Assembly: GCF_022399565.1 (NCBI RefSeq)
Contig: NZ_JAJTUT010000003.1
Coordinates: forward strand, 806,001-870,000
Direction: 5' to 3'
Length of the DNA stretch: 64,000 nt
Origin: Flavobacterium algicola
Lineage (GTDB): Bacteria; Bacteroidota; Bacteroidia; Flavobacteriales; Flavobacteriaceae
Position numbers and translations under genes: made by a program. Of the stretch, positions 17,637-26,979 are shown piece after piece. The notes under the pieces are model-generated. The model was not told where the DNA came from. It saw only the letters and a list, made by a program, of their open reading frames with translations, and did no database searches. Each line of letters begins with the position of its first letter. Within the stretch, counting starts at the first letter, position 1.

Positions 17637-19940
17637 ATGAATAACAAATTAATTGTGGCTTTACTATGCTTTTCGGCATTTGGCTACAGCCAAAAAAAGA
17701 GTTCGAAAAAAACAGTTAAGATAAAACCTAAGGCAGAATTTGTAGCTGATTTAATGGCCAAAATGACTATTGATGAAAAGATAGGTCAGCTGAATTTACC
17801 TACCTCAGGAGATATTACTACAGGAGCTGGAAGCGAAAGCTCAGATGTAGCTAAAAAAATTGAAGACGGTAAAGTAGGCGGACTTTTTAATATCAAATCT
17901 GTTCAAAAAATTAAGGAAGTTCAAAAGATCGCAGTAGAAAAAAGCCGTTTAAAGATTCCGTTACTTTTTGGTATGGATGTGATTCACGGTTACGAAACTA
18001 CTTTTCCTATTCCGCTAGGATTGTCATGTAGTTGGGACATGCCTTTAATCGAAAGAACAGCTCAAATTGCTGCTCAGGAAGCAAGTGCTGACGGAATCAA
18101 TTGGACATTTTCACCAATGGTCGATATCTCTCGCGATCCTCGTTGGGGACGTGTTTCTGAAGGTTCAGGTGAAGATGCTTATTTGGGAAGCCAAATTGCA
18201 AAAGCAATGGTGAATGGGTACCAACAAGACAACCTTTCTAATAACAACTCTATTCTTTCATGTGTAAAGCATTTTGCATTGTATGGGGCTCCTGAAGCAG
18301 GACGCGATTACAACACTGTTGATATGAGTAGAATCAAAATGTATAATGACTATTTCCCTCCTTACAAAGCGGCAATTGACGCTGGTGCAGGATCTGTGAT
18401 GGCTTCGTTTAATGAAGTAGACGGAATTCCAGCTACAGGAAACAAATGGTTGATGACTGATGTACTTAGAAATCAATGGGGTTTTAAAGGCTTTGTGGTG
18501 ACTGATTATACAGGAATTCCTGAAATGATCGCACACGGAATGGGTGATTTACAAACGGTATCAGCTTTGGCATTAAATGCAGGAATTGAAATGGACATGG
18601 TAGGAGAAGGTTTTCTTACTACTTTGAAAAAATCGCTAGATGAGAAAAAAGTAACTATAGAGCAAATAGATAATGCAGTGCGTCTTATTTTGAACGCTAA
18701 ATATGACTTAGGATTATTTGAAGATCCTTATAAATATTGTGATGTGAGTCGTGCTAAAAACGAAATTTTCACAAAATCAAATCGTACTGAAGCTAGAAAT
18801 ATAGCGGCACAATCACTAGTATTATTGAAAAATGAAAACCAATTATTACCTTTGAAAAAGACTGCGACTATTGCGGTTATAGGACCCTTGGCTGATGCCA
18901 AAGAAAATATGGCAGGAACTTGGAGCGTGGCAACAAACATGGAGAAATCAATTTCTTTATTAGCTGGGATTAAAGAAGTTTCAAAAAATGCAGCTACTAT
19001 TTTATATGCTAAAGGAAGCAATTTAGACTATGACGCTGCCTTTGAAGAAAAAGCAACAATGTTTGGTAAAACGCTACACAGAGACGACAGAACTAAGGAA
19101 GAATTATTAGCCGAAGCTTTAAAAACAGCTGAAAAAGCAGATATAATTGTTGCTGCTCTTGGAGAATCGGCTGAGTTGAGTGGAGAAAGTAGTAGTAGAA
19201 CCAACTTAGAAATTCCGCAAGCACAGCAAGATTTATTAGCGGCGCTTCTTAAAACAGGAAAGCCAGTTGTGTTAGTTCTTTTTAACGGACGACCATTAGT
19301 TCTAAATTATGAAAAAGAAAATGTACCAGCAATACTAGATGTTTGGTTTGCAGGTAGTGAAGCAGGAACGGCAATTGCTGATGTATTGTTTGGAGATGTG
19401 AATCCGTCAGGAAAATTAACGACAACTTTTCCTAGAAGTGTAGGGCAGGTGCCTATTTATTACAATCAAAAAAATACTGGTAGACCATTAGGAAATTCAG
19501 AAGGAAAGTTTGAAAAATTCAAATCAAACTATATCGATGAGAGAAACGAACCATTATTCCCTTTCGGTTTTGGACTGAGTTATACCTCTTTTGAGTATGC
19601 TAATTTAAAACTGTCTAATACTATAATGACGGCTAACCAAACGATCAAAGCGAGCGTTGAACTTACAAATACAGGAAATTATGACGGTAAAGAAATTGTT
19701 CAATTATACATCAGAGATGTTGTGGGATCAGTAACGCGACCTGTGAAAGAACTAAAAGGTTTCCAAAAAATATTCTTGAAAAAAGGAGAAAAGCAAACAG
19801 TGACTTTCGAAATCACAGTTGAAGATTTAAAATTCTATAATTCAGACTTGAACTACGATGCTGAAGCTGGCCAATTTGAAGTGTTTATTGGAACTAATTC
19901 AGATACAGCAAATAAAGTTGACTTCCTTTTGGATAAATAA
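17637..19940 (+). CDS. Glycoside hydrolase family 3, BglX-like beta-glucosidase
   Basis: 767 residues from the ATG at 17637, which immediately follows the upstream stop and begins a signal peptide (LIVALLCFSAFGYSQ). The GH3 N-terminal barrel has FGMDVIHGYETTFPIPL and the nucleophile Asp290 in GFVVTDYTG. The C-terminal domain carries the acid/base candidate Glu517 in LSGESSSRTN, and an FN3-like domain closes the protein. The order matches periplasmic BglX. It removes beta-linked glucose from non-reducing ends, and in beta-1,2-glucan PULs a GH3 cleaves sophoro-oligosaccharides made by GH144. A terminator follows at 19965-19995. Confidence 0.93.
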   Translation: MNNKLIVALLCFSAFGYSQKKSSKKTVKIKPKAEFVADLMAKMTIDEKIGQLNLPTSGDITTGAGSESSDVAKKIEDGKVGGLFNIKSVQKIKEVQKIAVEKSRLKIPLLFGMDVIHGYETTFPIPLGLSCSWDMPLIERTAQIAAQEASADGINWTFSPMVDISRDPRWGRVSEGSGEDAYLGSQIAKAMVNGYQQDNLSNNNSILSCVKHFALYGAPEAGRDYNTVDMSRIKMYNDYFPPYKAAIDAGAGSVMASFNEVDGIPATGNKWLMTDVLRNQWGFKGFVVTDYTGIPEMIAHGMGDLQTVSALALNAGIEMDMVGEGFLTTLKKSLDEKKVTIEQIDNAVRLILNAKYDLGLFEDPYKYCDVSRAKNEIFTKSNRTEARNIAAQSLVLLKNENQLLPLKKTATIAVIGPLADAKENMAGTWSVATNMEKSISLLAGIKEVSKNAATILYAKGSNLDYDAAFEEKATMFGKTLHRDDRTKEELLAEALKTAEKADIIVAALGESAELSGESSSRTNLEIPQAQQDLLAALLKTGKPVVLVLFNGRPLVLNYEKENVPAILDVWFAGSEAGTAIADVLFGDVNPSGKLTTTFPRSVGQVPIYYNQKNTGRPLGNSEGKFEKFKSNYIDERNEPLFPFGFGLSYTSFEYANLKLSNTIMTANQTIKASVELTNTGNYDGKEIVQLYIRDVVGSVTRPVKELKGFQKIFLKKGEKQTVTFEITVEDLKFYNSDLNYDAEAGQFEVFIGTNSDTANKVDFLLDK

Positions 19941-19964
19941 TTTGGTTTTTATTGCAACTTTGTT

Positions 19965-19995
19965 ACCCTTCGGCCTAGTCTCCGAAGGGTTTTTT
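19965..19995 (+). terminator. Intrinsic terminator after GH3
   Basis: ACCCTTCGG (19965-19973) and CCGAAGGGT (19982-19990) form a perfect 9-bp G+C-rich stem followed by T6. It ends the glucanase-esterase-GH3 unit. Confidence 0.9.
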
Positions 19996-20062
19996 ATAAC
20001 TGCAATATCTTAATCGAATTTAGAATCTTTACTTTAGCAACAGCAAACAAATACCAAGAAAT

Positions 20063-22162
20063 ATGAAACATCTATTAGTAGCCTTAGTGCTCTTTTCTTC
20101 GAGTTATATAGCGGCGCAAACTGCCGTATCTCCTTCAAAAAAAATTGAGGTCAATTTTAAACTTAGTGCTACTGGCCAGCCTACCTATTCTGTAAAATAC
20201 AACAAGAACACGGTGGTTGAAAAGAGCGCGATGGGATTTACTTTGAAAGATAAAGCGGCGCTTACTACTGACTTTACAATTGAAAAAGTGGAGAATTCTA
20301 GCTTCAATGAAAGTTGGAAACCCGTGCTTGGTGAACAAGCTAGTATTGTAAATCGTTACAACGAACTAAAAGTAGCTTTGATACAGAAAGAATCAAATAT
20401 CAAAATGACTATTTTCTTCAGAGTTTTTGATGAGGGAATTGCCTTTAGATATGATTTTCCAAAACAGAAAGAACTGAACTATTTTATCATTTCTGATGAA
20501 GTTTCGCAATTCAACTTAACTGAAAACTACAAAGCATTCTGGCTTCCTGGTGATTTTGATAGTAATGAATACGGGTACAACGAAACCAAGTTATCAGAGA
20601 TTGATAATTCGAAAATAGATATGAACAATGGAATTGGTGTCAAATCGATTCCCGGAAAATACATTGTGCAATCACCGTTAATGATGAAATCAGATGCGGG
20701 TTTGTATGTAAATATTTTTGAGGCAGCAGTCGTTAATTATCCGGTAATGCATCTTAATGTTGATGTGAAGAACTTTGATTTTACAGCACAGTTGGTTCCT
20801 AATGCGATAGGCGATAAAGCCTATTTACAGGCGCCATGTGTATCGCCCTGGAGAACAATCATGATTAGTGATGATGCTAGAGATATTGTAGGTTCTAAGA
20901 TGATTTTGAATTTGAACGATCCTTCAAAAATCGAAGATACTTCTTGGATTAAACCAATGAAGTATGTTGGAATCTGGTGGGAAATGCACGTAGGGAAATC
21001 AACTTGGGATTTTGCTGGTTCGCAAAATGCTCAAAACTCATTAACACAAGATTTAATTCCGTCAGGAAAACACGGAGCAACTACTGAAAATACGAAGAGA
21101 TACATTGATTTTGCTGCTAAACATGGTTTTGATGGTGTACTAGTAGAAGGATGGAATGTAGGTTGGGAAGACTGGTTTGGAAACTGGAAAGAAGAAGTTT
21201 TTGACTTTGTTAGTCCGTATCCTGACTTTGATATTGCCGCAGTTTCAGCTTACGCAAAATCAAAAAATGTAAAAATGATCATGCACAATGAAACTTCAGG
21301 ATCAGTGTCTAATTTTGAGCGCCATTTAGATCGAAATTTCGAAAATATGGTGAAATACGGTTATCCAGCAACCAAAACAGGATACGTAGGGAAAATTATT
21401 CCTCGTGGTGAATTTCATGACGGACAAAGTATGGTGAATCACTTTAATTTTGTTGCAAGACGAGCAGCAGATTATAAGTTGATGGTCAATTCTCATGAGT
21501 CGACTAGACCTACAGGCTATAGCAGAACCTATCCCAACTTCATTGCGGCAGAAGCTGCTCGTGGAAATGAATTCAACGCTTGGAGCAACGGTAATGCACC
21601 TATGCACGAGACTATTTTACCATTTACTCGCTTATTAGGAGGTCCTATGGATTACACTCCGGGAATATTCGAAATAAAAATGAGCCATTACGATAAATCG
21701 AAAACGGAGCAAGTGCATACTACTTTAGCCAAGCAATTGGCATTGTACGTTACAATGTATTCTCCTCTGCAAATGGCAGCTGATTTACCTGAAAATTACG
21801 AGAAATATAGCGATGCCTTTCAATTTATAAAAGACGTAGCTGTTGACTGGGATGATAGTAAATATCTAGAAGCAGAACCCGGAGATTATTTAACGGTAGT
21901 GAGAAAAGCAAAAGGTTTTGAAGACTGGTTCCTAGGTGCAATCACAGATGAAAATGCTAGAAACACCACTGTTAGTTTGGAATTTTTAACGAAAGGAAAA
22001 AAATACAAAGCAACTATTTACGCCGATGCAAAAGACGCTGATTGGAAAGCGAATCCAATCGCTTATAAAATCACTACACTTACAATTACAAGTAAATCGA
22101 AGCTAAAATTAAATTTGGCAGCAGGAGGAGGAACAGCAATTAGCTTCCAACTTATAGACTAA
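20063..22162 (+). CDS. Glycoside hydrolase family 97, inverting (SusB-like) alpha-glucosidase type
   Basis: 699 residues with a signal peptide (ending YIAAQ). GH97 N-terminal super-beta-sandwich, barrel (YVGIWWEMHVG, DGVLVEGWNVGWEDW) and C-terminal sandwich are all recognisable. Glu410 (MHNETSG), Glu479 (NSHESTRPTGYSRTYPN) and Glu503 (ARGNEF) have spacings of 69 and 24 residues. As I recall, this equals the spacing of Glu439, Glu508 and Glu532 in Bacteroides SusB. The retaining GH97 galactosidases lack the first two. It is thus probably a periplasmic inverting alpha-glucosidase. It sits alone between two terminators, so it likely has its own promoter in the 122-base gap before it. Confidence 0.92.
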   Translation: MKHLLVALVLFSSSYIAAQTAVSPSKKIEVNFKLSATGQPTYSVKYNKNTVVEKSAMGFTLKDKAALTTDFTIEKVENSSFNESWKPVLGEQASIVNRYNELKVALIQKESNIKMTIFFRVFDEGIAFRYDFPKQKELNYFIISDEVSQFNLTENYKAFWLPGDFDSNEYGYNETKLSEIDNSKIDMNNGIGVKSIPGKYIVQSPLMMKSDAGLYVNIFEAAVVNYPVMHLNVDVKNFDFTAQLVPNAIGDKAYLQAPCVSPWRTIMISDDARDIVGSKMILNLNDPSKIEDTSWIKPMKYVGIWWEMHVGKSTWDFAGSQNAQNSLTQDLIPSGKHGATTENTKRYIDFAAKHGFDGVLVEGWNVGWEDWFGNWKEEVFDFVSPYPDFDIAAVSAYAKSKNVKMIMHNETSGSVSNFERHLDRNFENMVKYGYPATKTGYVGKIIPRGEFHDGQSMVNHFNFVARRAADYKLMVNSHESTRPTGYSRTYPNFIAAEAARGNEFNAWSNGNAPMHETILPFTRLLGGPMDYTPGIFEIKMSHYDKSKTEQVHTTLAKQLALYVTMYSPLQMAADLPENYEKYSDAFQFIKDVAVDWDDSKYLEAEPGDYLTVVRKAKGFEDWFLGAITDENARNTTVSLEFLTKGKKYKATIYADAKDADWKANPIAYKITTLTITSKSKLKLNLAAGGGTAISFQLID

Positions 22163-22227
22163 TAATTGAAAATTTTCTAAAGTAATGCAAAATGTACGGC
22201 TTAGAATAATTTTCGAAAAATAGCCTT

Positions 22228-22266
22228 AAAAGCCTGCAAGTTCGCGTGTTCTTGCAGGCTTTTTTT
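22228..22266 (+). terminator. Intrinsic terminator after GH97
   Basis: AGCCTGCAAG (22231-22240) and CTTGCAGGCT (22251-22260) pair perfectly, extended by A-T pairs at the base and followed by T6. Confidence 0.92.
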
Positions 22267-22295
22267 ATATAGAATAAACAAACATTAAAATCCAA

Positions 22296-24074
22296 ATGAT
22301 GATGTATAAAAATAAAATGATTAGCAGTTTATTAATGATCGGTCTGAGTTTTATCTTAACTGAGGCAACTGCACAAAACAAAACGTATTGTAATCCCATA
22401 AATCTAGATTATGGTTACTGTCCCATTCCAGATTTTGTTACTCAAGGAAAACACAGAGCTACAGCAGATCCTGTGATTACCTATTTTAAAGGGGAATACT
22501 ATCTTTTTTCAACCAATCAATGGGGATATTGGCACAGTAAAGACATGTCTGATTGGAAATTTATTTCTCGAAAATTCCTGAGACCAGAGCACGATGTCTA
22601 TGACGAACTATGTGCACCATCGCTTTCATTTGTCAACGATACTTTGCTTGTTGTAGGTTCGACACACGGAAAGGAATTTCCAATCTGGATGAGTAAAAAT
22701 CCATCGACAGACGATTGGAAAGAATTGGTTCATAAATCTGAAGCGGCAGCGTGGGATCCAGCTATTTTTTGGGATGAAGATAAAGACGAACTTTATGAAT
22801 ACTACGGTTCGAGTAATATGTATCCATTATACGGTGTGAAATTGAATAGAAAAACTTTTCAGCCAGAGGGAGATCGTGTGCCGTTAATTGCATTGAACGA
22901 TGATGAACATGGCTGGGAACGCTTTGGTGAAAACAACGACAACACCTTCATGCAACCTTTTATGGAAGGTGCATTCATGACCAAATACAATAATAAATAC
23001 TATTTGCAATATGGCGGACCTGGAACAGAGTTTAGCGGTTATGGAGACGGCGTATATGTTGGTGACAAACCACTAGGACCTTTTACATATCAATCTCACA
23101 ATCCATTCTCTTATAAACCAGGTGGTTTTGCTAGGGGTGCAGGACATGGTGCAACGTACCAAGATAGTAATGAAGATTACTGGCATGTTTCGACAATTGT
23201 TATTGGAACAAAAAATAATTTCGAAAGACGCATCGGAATCTGGCCTGCTGGCTTTGATAAAGATGATATATTGTATTCGAATACGGCATACGGAGATTAC
23301 CCAACCTACTTACCATCAGAGAAGAAGAATCATCTGAATGAAAACTTCACGGGCTGGATGTTGTTGAACTACAATAAAGCCGTCCAAGTTTCTTCAACAC
23401 TTGGAGGTTTTCAAGCTAATAATGCGGTGAATGAAGATATAAAAACCTATTGGTCGGCAAAAAGTGCTGATAAAGGCGAGTGGCTTTCTACTGATTTGGG
23501 TGAAAAAAGTACCATTAATGCAATACAAATCAACTTTGCTGATCAAGACGTTACTTTAATGGGGAAACCAGAAACAACTGTTGGTCATAAGTACATTATA
23601 TACGCATCAGATAATTACAAAGATTGGAAAGTGCTTATTGATAAAAGTAAGAATGACAAGGATGTTCCTCATGATTATATCGAATTAAAAAAGCCAGCTC
23701 AAGCTCGTTATTTAAAAATTGTAAATATGGGAATGCCAACCGGTAAATTTGCTTTATCTGGATTTAGAGCTTTTGGAAAAGGGAATGGAGAAATTCCGAA
23801 ATCTGTAAATAATTTTGTTCCTTTACGTTCTGCACCAAAAGTGAAAGGAGAACGCCGCAATGTTTGGTTTAAGTGGCAACAGGAACCCTCTGCTGACGGT
23901 TACGTTATTTACTTTGGTAAATCTCCCGATAAAATGTACGGTGCAATTATGGTTTACGGGAAAAACGAATATTATTTTAATGGACTAGACAGGTCTGATG
24001 CTTATTATTTCCAAATAGAAGCGTTTAATAATAATGGTATAGGAGCCCGAACACCAGTCATGAAATCAGAATAA
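22296..24074 (+). CDS. GH43-like five-bladed propeller protein with F5/8C and FN3 domains
   Basis: 592 residues with a signal peptide (ending TEATAQ). Residues 45-340 form a GH43-type five-bladed propeller: ADPVITYFKGEYYLFST supplies the early Asp, and AAWDPAIFWDEDKDELYEYYG and GGFARGAGHGATYQD follow. Residues about 361-495 are an F5/8 type C (discoidin, CBM32-like) sandwich, and 509-592 an FN3 domain (WFKWQQEPSADGYVIYFG). GH43 members usually cleave alpha-L-arabinofuranosides or beta-xylosides, but this subgroup is distant and its activity cannot be assumed. Three ATGs in a row make the exact start uncertain by a few residues; a further ATG at 22317 is also possible. Confidence 0.8.
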   Translation: MMMYKNKMISSLLMIGLSFILTEATAQNKTYCNPINLDYGYCPIPDFVTQGKHRATADPVITYFKGEYYLFSTNQWGYWHSKDMSDWKFISRKFLRPEHDVYDELCAPSLSFVNDTLLVVGSTHGKEFPIWMSKNPSTDDWKELVHKSEAAAWDPAIFWDEDKDELYEYYGSSNMYPLYGVKLNRKTFQPEGDRVPLIALNDDEHGWERFGENNDNTFMQPFMEGAFMTKYNNKYYLQYGGPGTEFSGYGDGVYVGDKPLGPFTYQSHNPFSYKPGGFARGAGHGATYQDSNEDYWHVSTIVIGTKNNFERRIGIWPAGFDKDDILYSNTAYGDYPTYLPSEKKNHLNENFTGWMLLNYNKAVQVSSTLGGFQANNAVNEDIKTYWSAKSADKGEWLSTDLGEKSTINAIQINFADQDVTLMGKPETTVGHKYIIYASDNYKDWKVLIDKSKNDKDVPHDYIELKKPAQARYLKIVNMGMPTGKFALSGFRAFGKGNGEIPKSVNNFVPLRSAPKVKGERRNVWFKWQQEPSADGYVIYFGKSPDKMYGAIMVYGKNEYYFNGLDRSDAYYFQIEAFNNNGIGARTPVMKSE

Positions 24075-24091
24075 ACTAAATTATATAACCA

Positions 24092-25468
24092 ATGAAAAAA
24101 ATAACGGTAGTCGCATTATTTCTGTTAGGAACTAGTTCGCTTTTTGCTCAAAAAACAGACGAGCAAGTATTAAAAGAAATCTACAAACAAGCATTAACCA
24201 ACTCGAAATCATACACATGGTTAGACTATTTATCGAATGATATTGGAGCGCGTTTGTCAGGTTCTGCAAATGCTAAGAAAGCGGTGCAATACACCAAAGC
24301 TGAAATGGAAAAATTAGGATTTGATAAAGTGTACTTGCAGGAAGTAATGGTTCCTAAATGGGTAAGAGGCGAAAAAGAAACGGCCTATATTTTAGATAAT
24401 AAAGCAAAAACTGTAGTACCTATTTGCGCATTGGGAGGTTCAGTGGCTACAGCCAAAAATGGTTTAACTGCAGAGGTTATAGAAGTTCAGAATTTTGAAG
24501 AATTAGCAGCACTAGGAGCAACGAAAGTGAAAGGAAAGATTGTCTTTTTTAATAGACCAATGGATAACGAACAAATTGAATCGTTTCATGCCTATTCAGG
24601 AGCCGTAGATCAACGTTATGCTGGTGCACAAAAAGCAGCAGAACTTGGCGCAGTAGGAACTATTGTGCGTTCGCTAAATCTAAGATTAGATGATTTTCCG
24701 CATACAGGAGCGCAAAGCTATGGTGACTTACCTAAGTCAAAATACATACCTACTGCCGCAATTAGTACTAATGGCGCAGAATTATTAAGTAAAACTTTAA
24801 AGAAAAACCCAAAGTTGAATTTCTACTTCAAGCAGTCTTGCGAGCAGTTTGAAGACGTACTTTCGTATAACGTAGTGGGAGAAATTAAAGGTTCAGTAAC
24901 GCCAGAAAATATTATGGTTGTAGGCGGACATCTTGATTCATGGGATCTTGCTGATGGATCACATGATGATGGAGCAGGAGTAGTGCAAAGTATGGATGTG
25001 GCTAATATTTTTAAAAACATAGGGTACAAACCAAAAAACACGATTAGAGTGGTGCTTTTTATGAATGAAGAGAATGGTTTACGAGGAGGTCAAAAATACG
25101 AAGAGCTATCTTTAAAAAACAATGAAAATCATATTTTTGCATTAGAAAGTGATTCAGGAGGATTTAGTCCAAGAGGATTTTCGTTAGAATGTAATAAAGC
25201 GAATTTTGACCAGATTGCAGAATTTAATACGTTATTCGAACCTTATTTAATTCATAGTTTTGTTGAAGGCCACAGCGGCTCAGACATTGGCCCATTAACC
25301 TCTAAAAACATTGTTAAAGCAGGTTTAAAACCTGATTCGCAGCGTTATTTTGATTACCATCATGCTGCAAATGATAAATTTGATGCAGTTGATAAAAGAG
25401 AACTAGAATTGGGTACAGGAACGATGGCTTCCTTGATGTATTTAATGGATCAAAGAGGAATTTTATAA
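24092..25468 (+). CDS. Secreted M28 family metallopeptidase (carboxypeptidase Q-like)
   Basis: 458 residues with a signal peptide (ending SLFAQ). A protease-associated (PA) domain occupies roughly residues 100-260. The M28 zinc site is intact: His and Asp in VGGHLDSWDLADGSHDDGAG, the catalytic Glu-Glu in MNEENGLRGG, a later Asp in ESDSGG and the C-terminal His in DYHHAANDKFD. It is an exopeptidase acting on peptides in the periplasm. It follows the GH43-like gene by 17 bases and is probably cotranscribed. Whether it belongs to the glycan pathway (for example for glycopeptides) or only shares the operon is not clear. Confidence 0.9.
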   Translation: MKKITVVALFLLGTSSLFAQKTDEQVLKEIYKQALTNSKSYTWLDYLSNDIGARLSGSANAKKAVQYTKAEMEKLGFDKVYLQEVMVPKWVRGEKETAYILDNKAKTVVPICALGGSVATAKNGLTAEVIEVQNFEELAALGATKVKGKIVFFNRPMDNEQIESFHAYSGAVDQRYAGAQKAAELGAVGTIVRSLNLRLDDFPHTGAQSYGDLPKSKYIPTAAISTNGAELLSKTLKKNPKLNFYFKQSCEQFEDVLSYNVVGEIKGSVTPENIMVVGGHLDSWDLADGSHDDGAGVVQSMDVANIFKNIGYKPKNTIRVVLFMNEENGLRGGQKYEELSLKNNENHIFALESDSGGFSPRGFSLECNKANFDQIAEFNTLFEPYLIHSFVEGHSGSDIGPLTSKNIVKAGLKPDSQRYFDYHHAANDKFDAVDKRELELGTGTMASLMYLMDQRGIL

Positions 25469-25490
25469 ATGTTTGTAAGATAAAGTGAAG

Positions 25491-26315
25491 ATGACAATAA
25501 ATTGCAAAGGTCAGTTGATAGATTTAGAAATACCAAAAGTAATGGGCATCTTGAATGTTACTCCCAACTCATTTTTTGATGGGGGTAAATATAAAGAGGA
25601 ATCAGAAATACTTTCTCAAGTAAGTAAAATGCTGGCCGATGGTGCATCGTTTATAGATATAGGAGCATATTCTAGTAAACCAAATGCTGATTTTGTATCA
25701 GAAAAGGAAGAAATTAATCGAGTTGCTCCAGTCGTTGAATTGATCTTGAAAAACTTCCCCGATGCAATGCTTTCAATTGACACCTTCAGGAGTGAAGTGG
25801 CCAAGGTTGCGATTGAAAATGGCGCTGCAGTCATCAATGATATTTCTGCAGCGAAGTTAGATGACAAAATGTTGCAAACCGTTGCCAAATTTAATGTTCC
25901 TTACATCATGATGCACATGCGTGGTACGCCACAAACGATGCAAACCATGACTGACTATAATGATATTGTAAAAGAGATGTTGTTCTATTTTTCAGAACGT
26001 GTAAGCGTGGCACGTAGTCTTGGAATTAATGATATAATCGTGGATCCTGGATTTGGTTTTGCTAAGACATTGGAGCAAAATTATGAAGTACTTCAAAAAT
26101 TAGAGTTATTTACGATTCTTGATTTACCGCTACTAGCAGGAGTTTCTAGAAAATCAATGATTTATAAAGCATTAAACACTAGCGCTGATCATGCACTAAA
26201 TGGAACTACAGTATTAAATACGATTGCATTGTCTAAAGGAGCCAAAATTCTAAGAGTCCACGATGTAAAAGAAGCAGCAGAAGCGATACTATTGTTTGAA
26301 AAAGTAAAAATATAA
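25491..26315 (+). CDS. folP: Dihydropteroate synthase
   Basis: About 274 residues from ATG 25491 (a GTG two codons upstream is possible). It condenses p-aminobenzoate with hydroxymethyl-dihydropterin pyrophosphate in folate synthesis. Signature elements are KVMGILNVTPNSFFDGGKY, IDIGAYSSKPNA in place of the common DIGGESTRP, SIDTFRS, NDISAA, DPGFGFAKT and GVSRKSM. It begins only 22 bases after the M28 gene, so it may now be read from the PUL operon, unless a promoter lies inside that gene. Confidence 0.96.
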   Translation: MTINCKGQLIDLEIPKVMGILNVTPNSFFDGGKYKEESEILSQVSKMLADGASFIDIGAYSSKPNADFVSEKEEINRVAPVVELILKNFPDAMLSIDTFRSEVAKVAIENGAAVINDISAAKLDDKMLQTVAKFNVPYIMMHMRGTPQTMQTMTDYNDIVKEMLFYFSERVSVARSLGINDIIVDPGFGFAKTLEQNYEVLQKLELFTILDLPLLAGVSRKSMIYKALNTSADHALNGTTVLNTIALSKGAKILRVHDVKEAAEAILLFEKVKI

Positions 26316-26317
26316 TT

Positions 26318-26950
26318 ATGAAATATTTAAGTTTGCTCTTAGTTTTAGTTTTAGTTTCTTGCGGGAAAAAAGAAGATATTTTACTTCCTAAAGCAGCAGT
26401 TACTGTTGTAAATGATGTCGTAGACCATTCACCAATTTACCTTTTTTTTAGAACTGAAAATAAGGATACATTGGTAGAAGTAAACAGAAAGAACAGTATT
26501 ATAACGACCAATTGGATTTTTAATATCGACAAGCGCTTGCCGCTTAAATTGGTAATTCCAGAGGTCATTAAACTACAAGACAAAAAACGCAAAGAAAAAG
26601 CGCATAAAAATGAAAAAGCGGAGAACTTTTATGCCTATGCTGACTCTATCGGAAAAAATATGGCGTTTTTACCATTTACCAATGTACTTTATAAATTAGA
26701 AAAACCAACTGAAGATTTTTTGATATTTCATATGAAAAAAGGAAGTCCAACCGTGTACTTATTGGGTTCGGAAGTTGAAAAGGCAAAGTTATATGAAAAG
26801 TTTCAAGAGGTAAAATTTAAAATCACTCCCAAATTAGTATTCCTATTTGACAAGAACATGAGCTATCAAGAATATATTGAAGATAAAATACTAATGAAAG
26901 ATTTTAAAACGCATATTGCTGATAGCCTAGCTTTAGAATTTATTTATTAG
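26318..26950 (+). CDS. Lipoprotein of unknown function
   Basis: 210 residues. The signal peptide ends in a lipobox (V-L-V-S-C) with Cys15. The mature protein is lysine-rich with no motif I recognise. It starts 2 bases after folP and is cotranscribed with it. It converges on rlmH, with 29 bases between the stops. Confidence 0.75.
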   Translation: MKYLSLLLVLVLVSCGKKEDILLPKAAVTVVNDVVDHSPIYLFFRTENKDTLVEVNRKNSIITTNWIFNIDKRLPLKLVIPEVIKLQDKKRKEKAHKNEKAENFYAYADSIGKNMAFLPFTNVLYKLEKPTEDFLIFHMKKGSPTVYLLGSEVEKAKLYEKFQEVKFKITPKLVFLFDKNMSYQEYIEDKILMKDFKTHIADSLALEFIY

Positions 26951-26979
26951 TGTAAAGTGTTCTCGACGAAATATCTAAT

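Noticed and set aside
7889-25468. The PUL as a wholly new type of system
   Set aside because: Every component belongs to a known family and the layout is standard for Bacteroidota; only its substrate and regulation are open.
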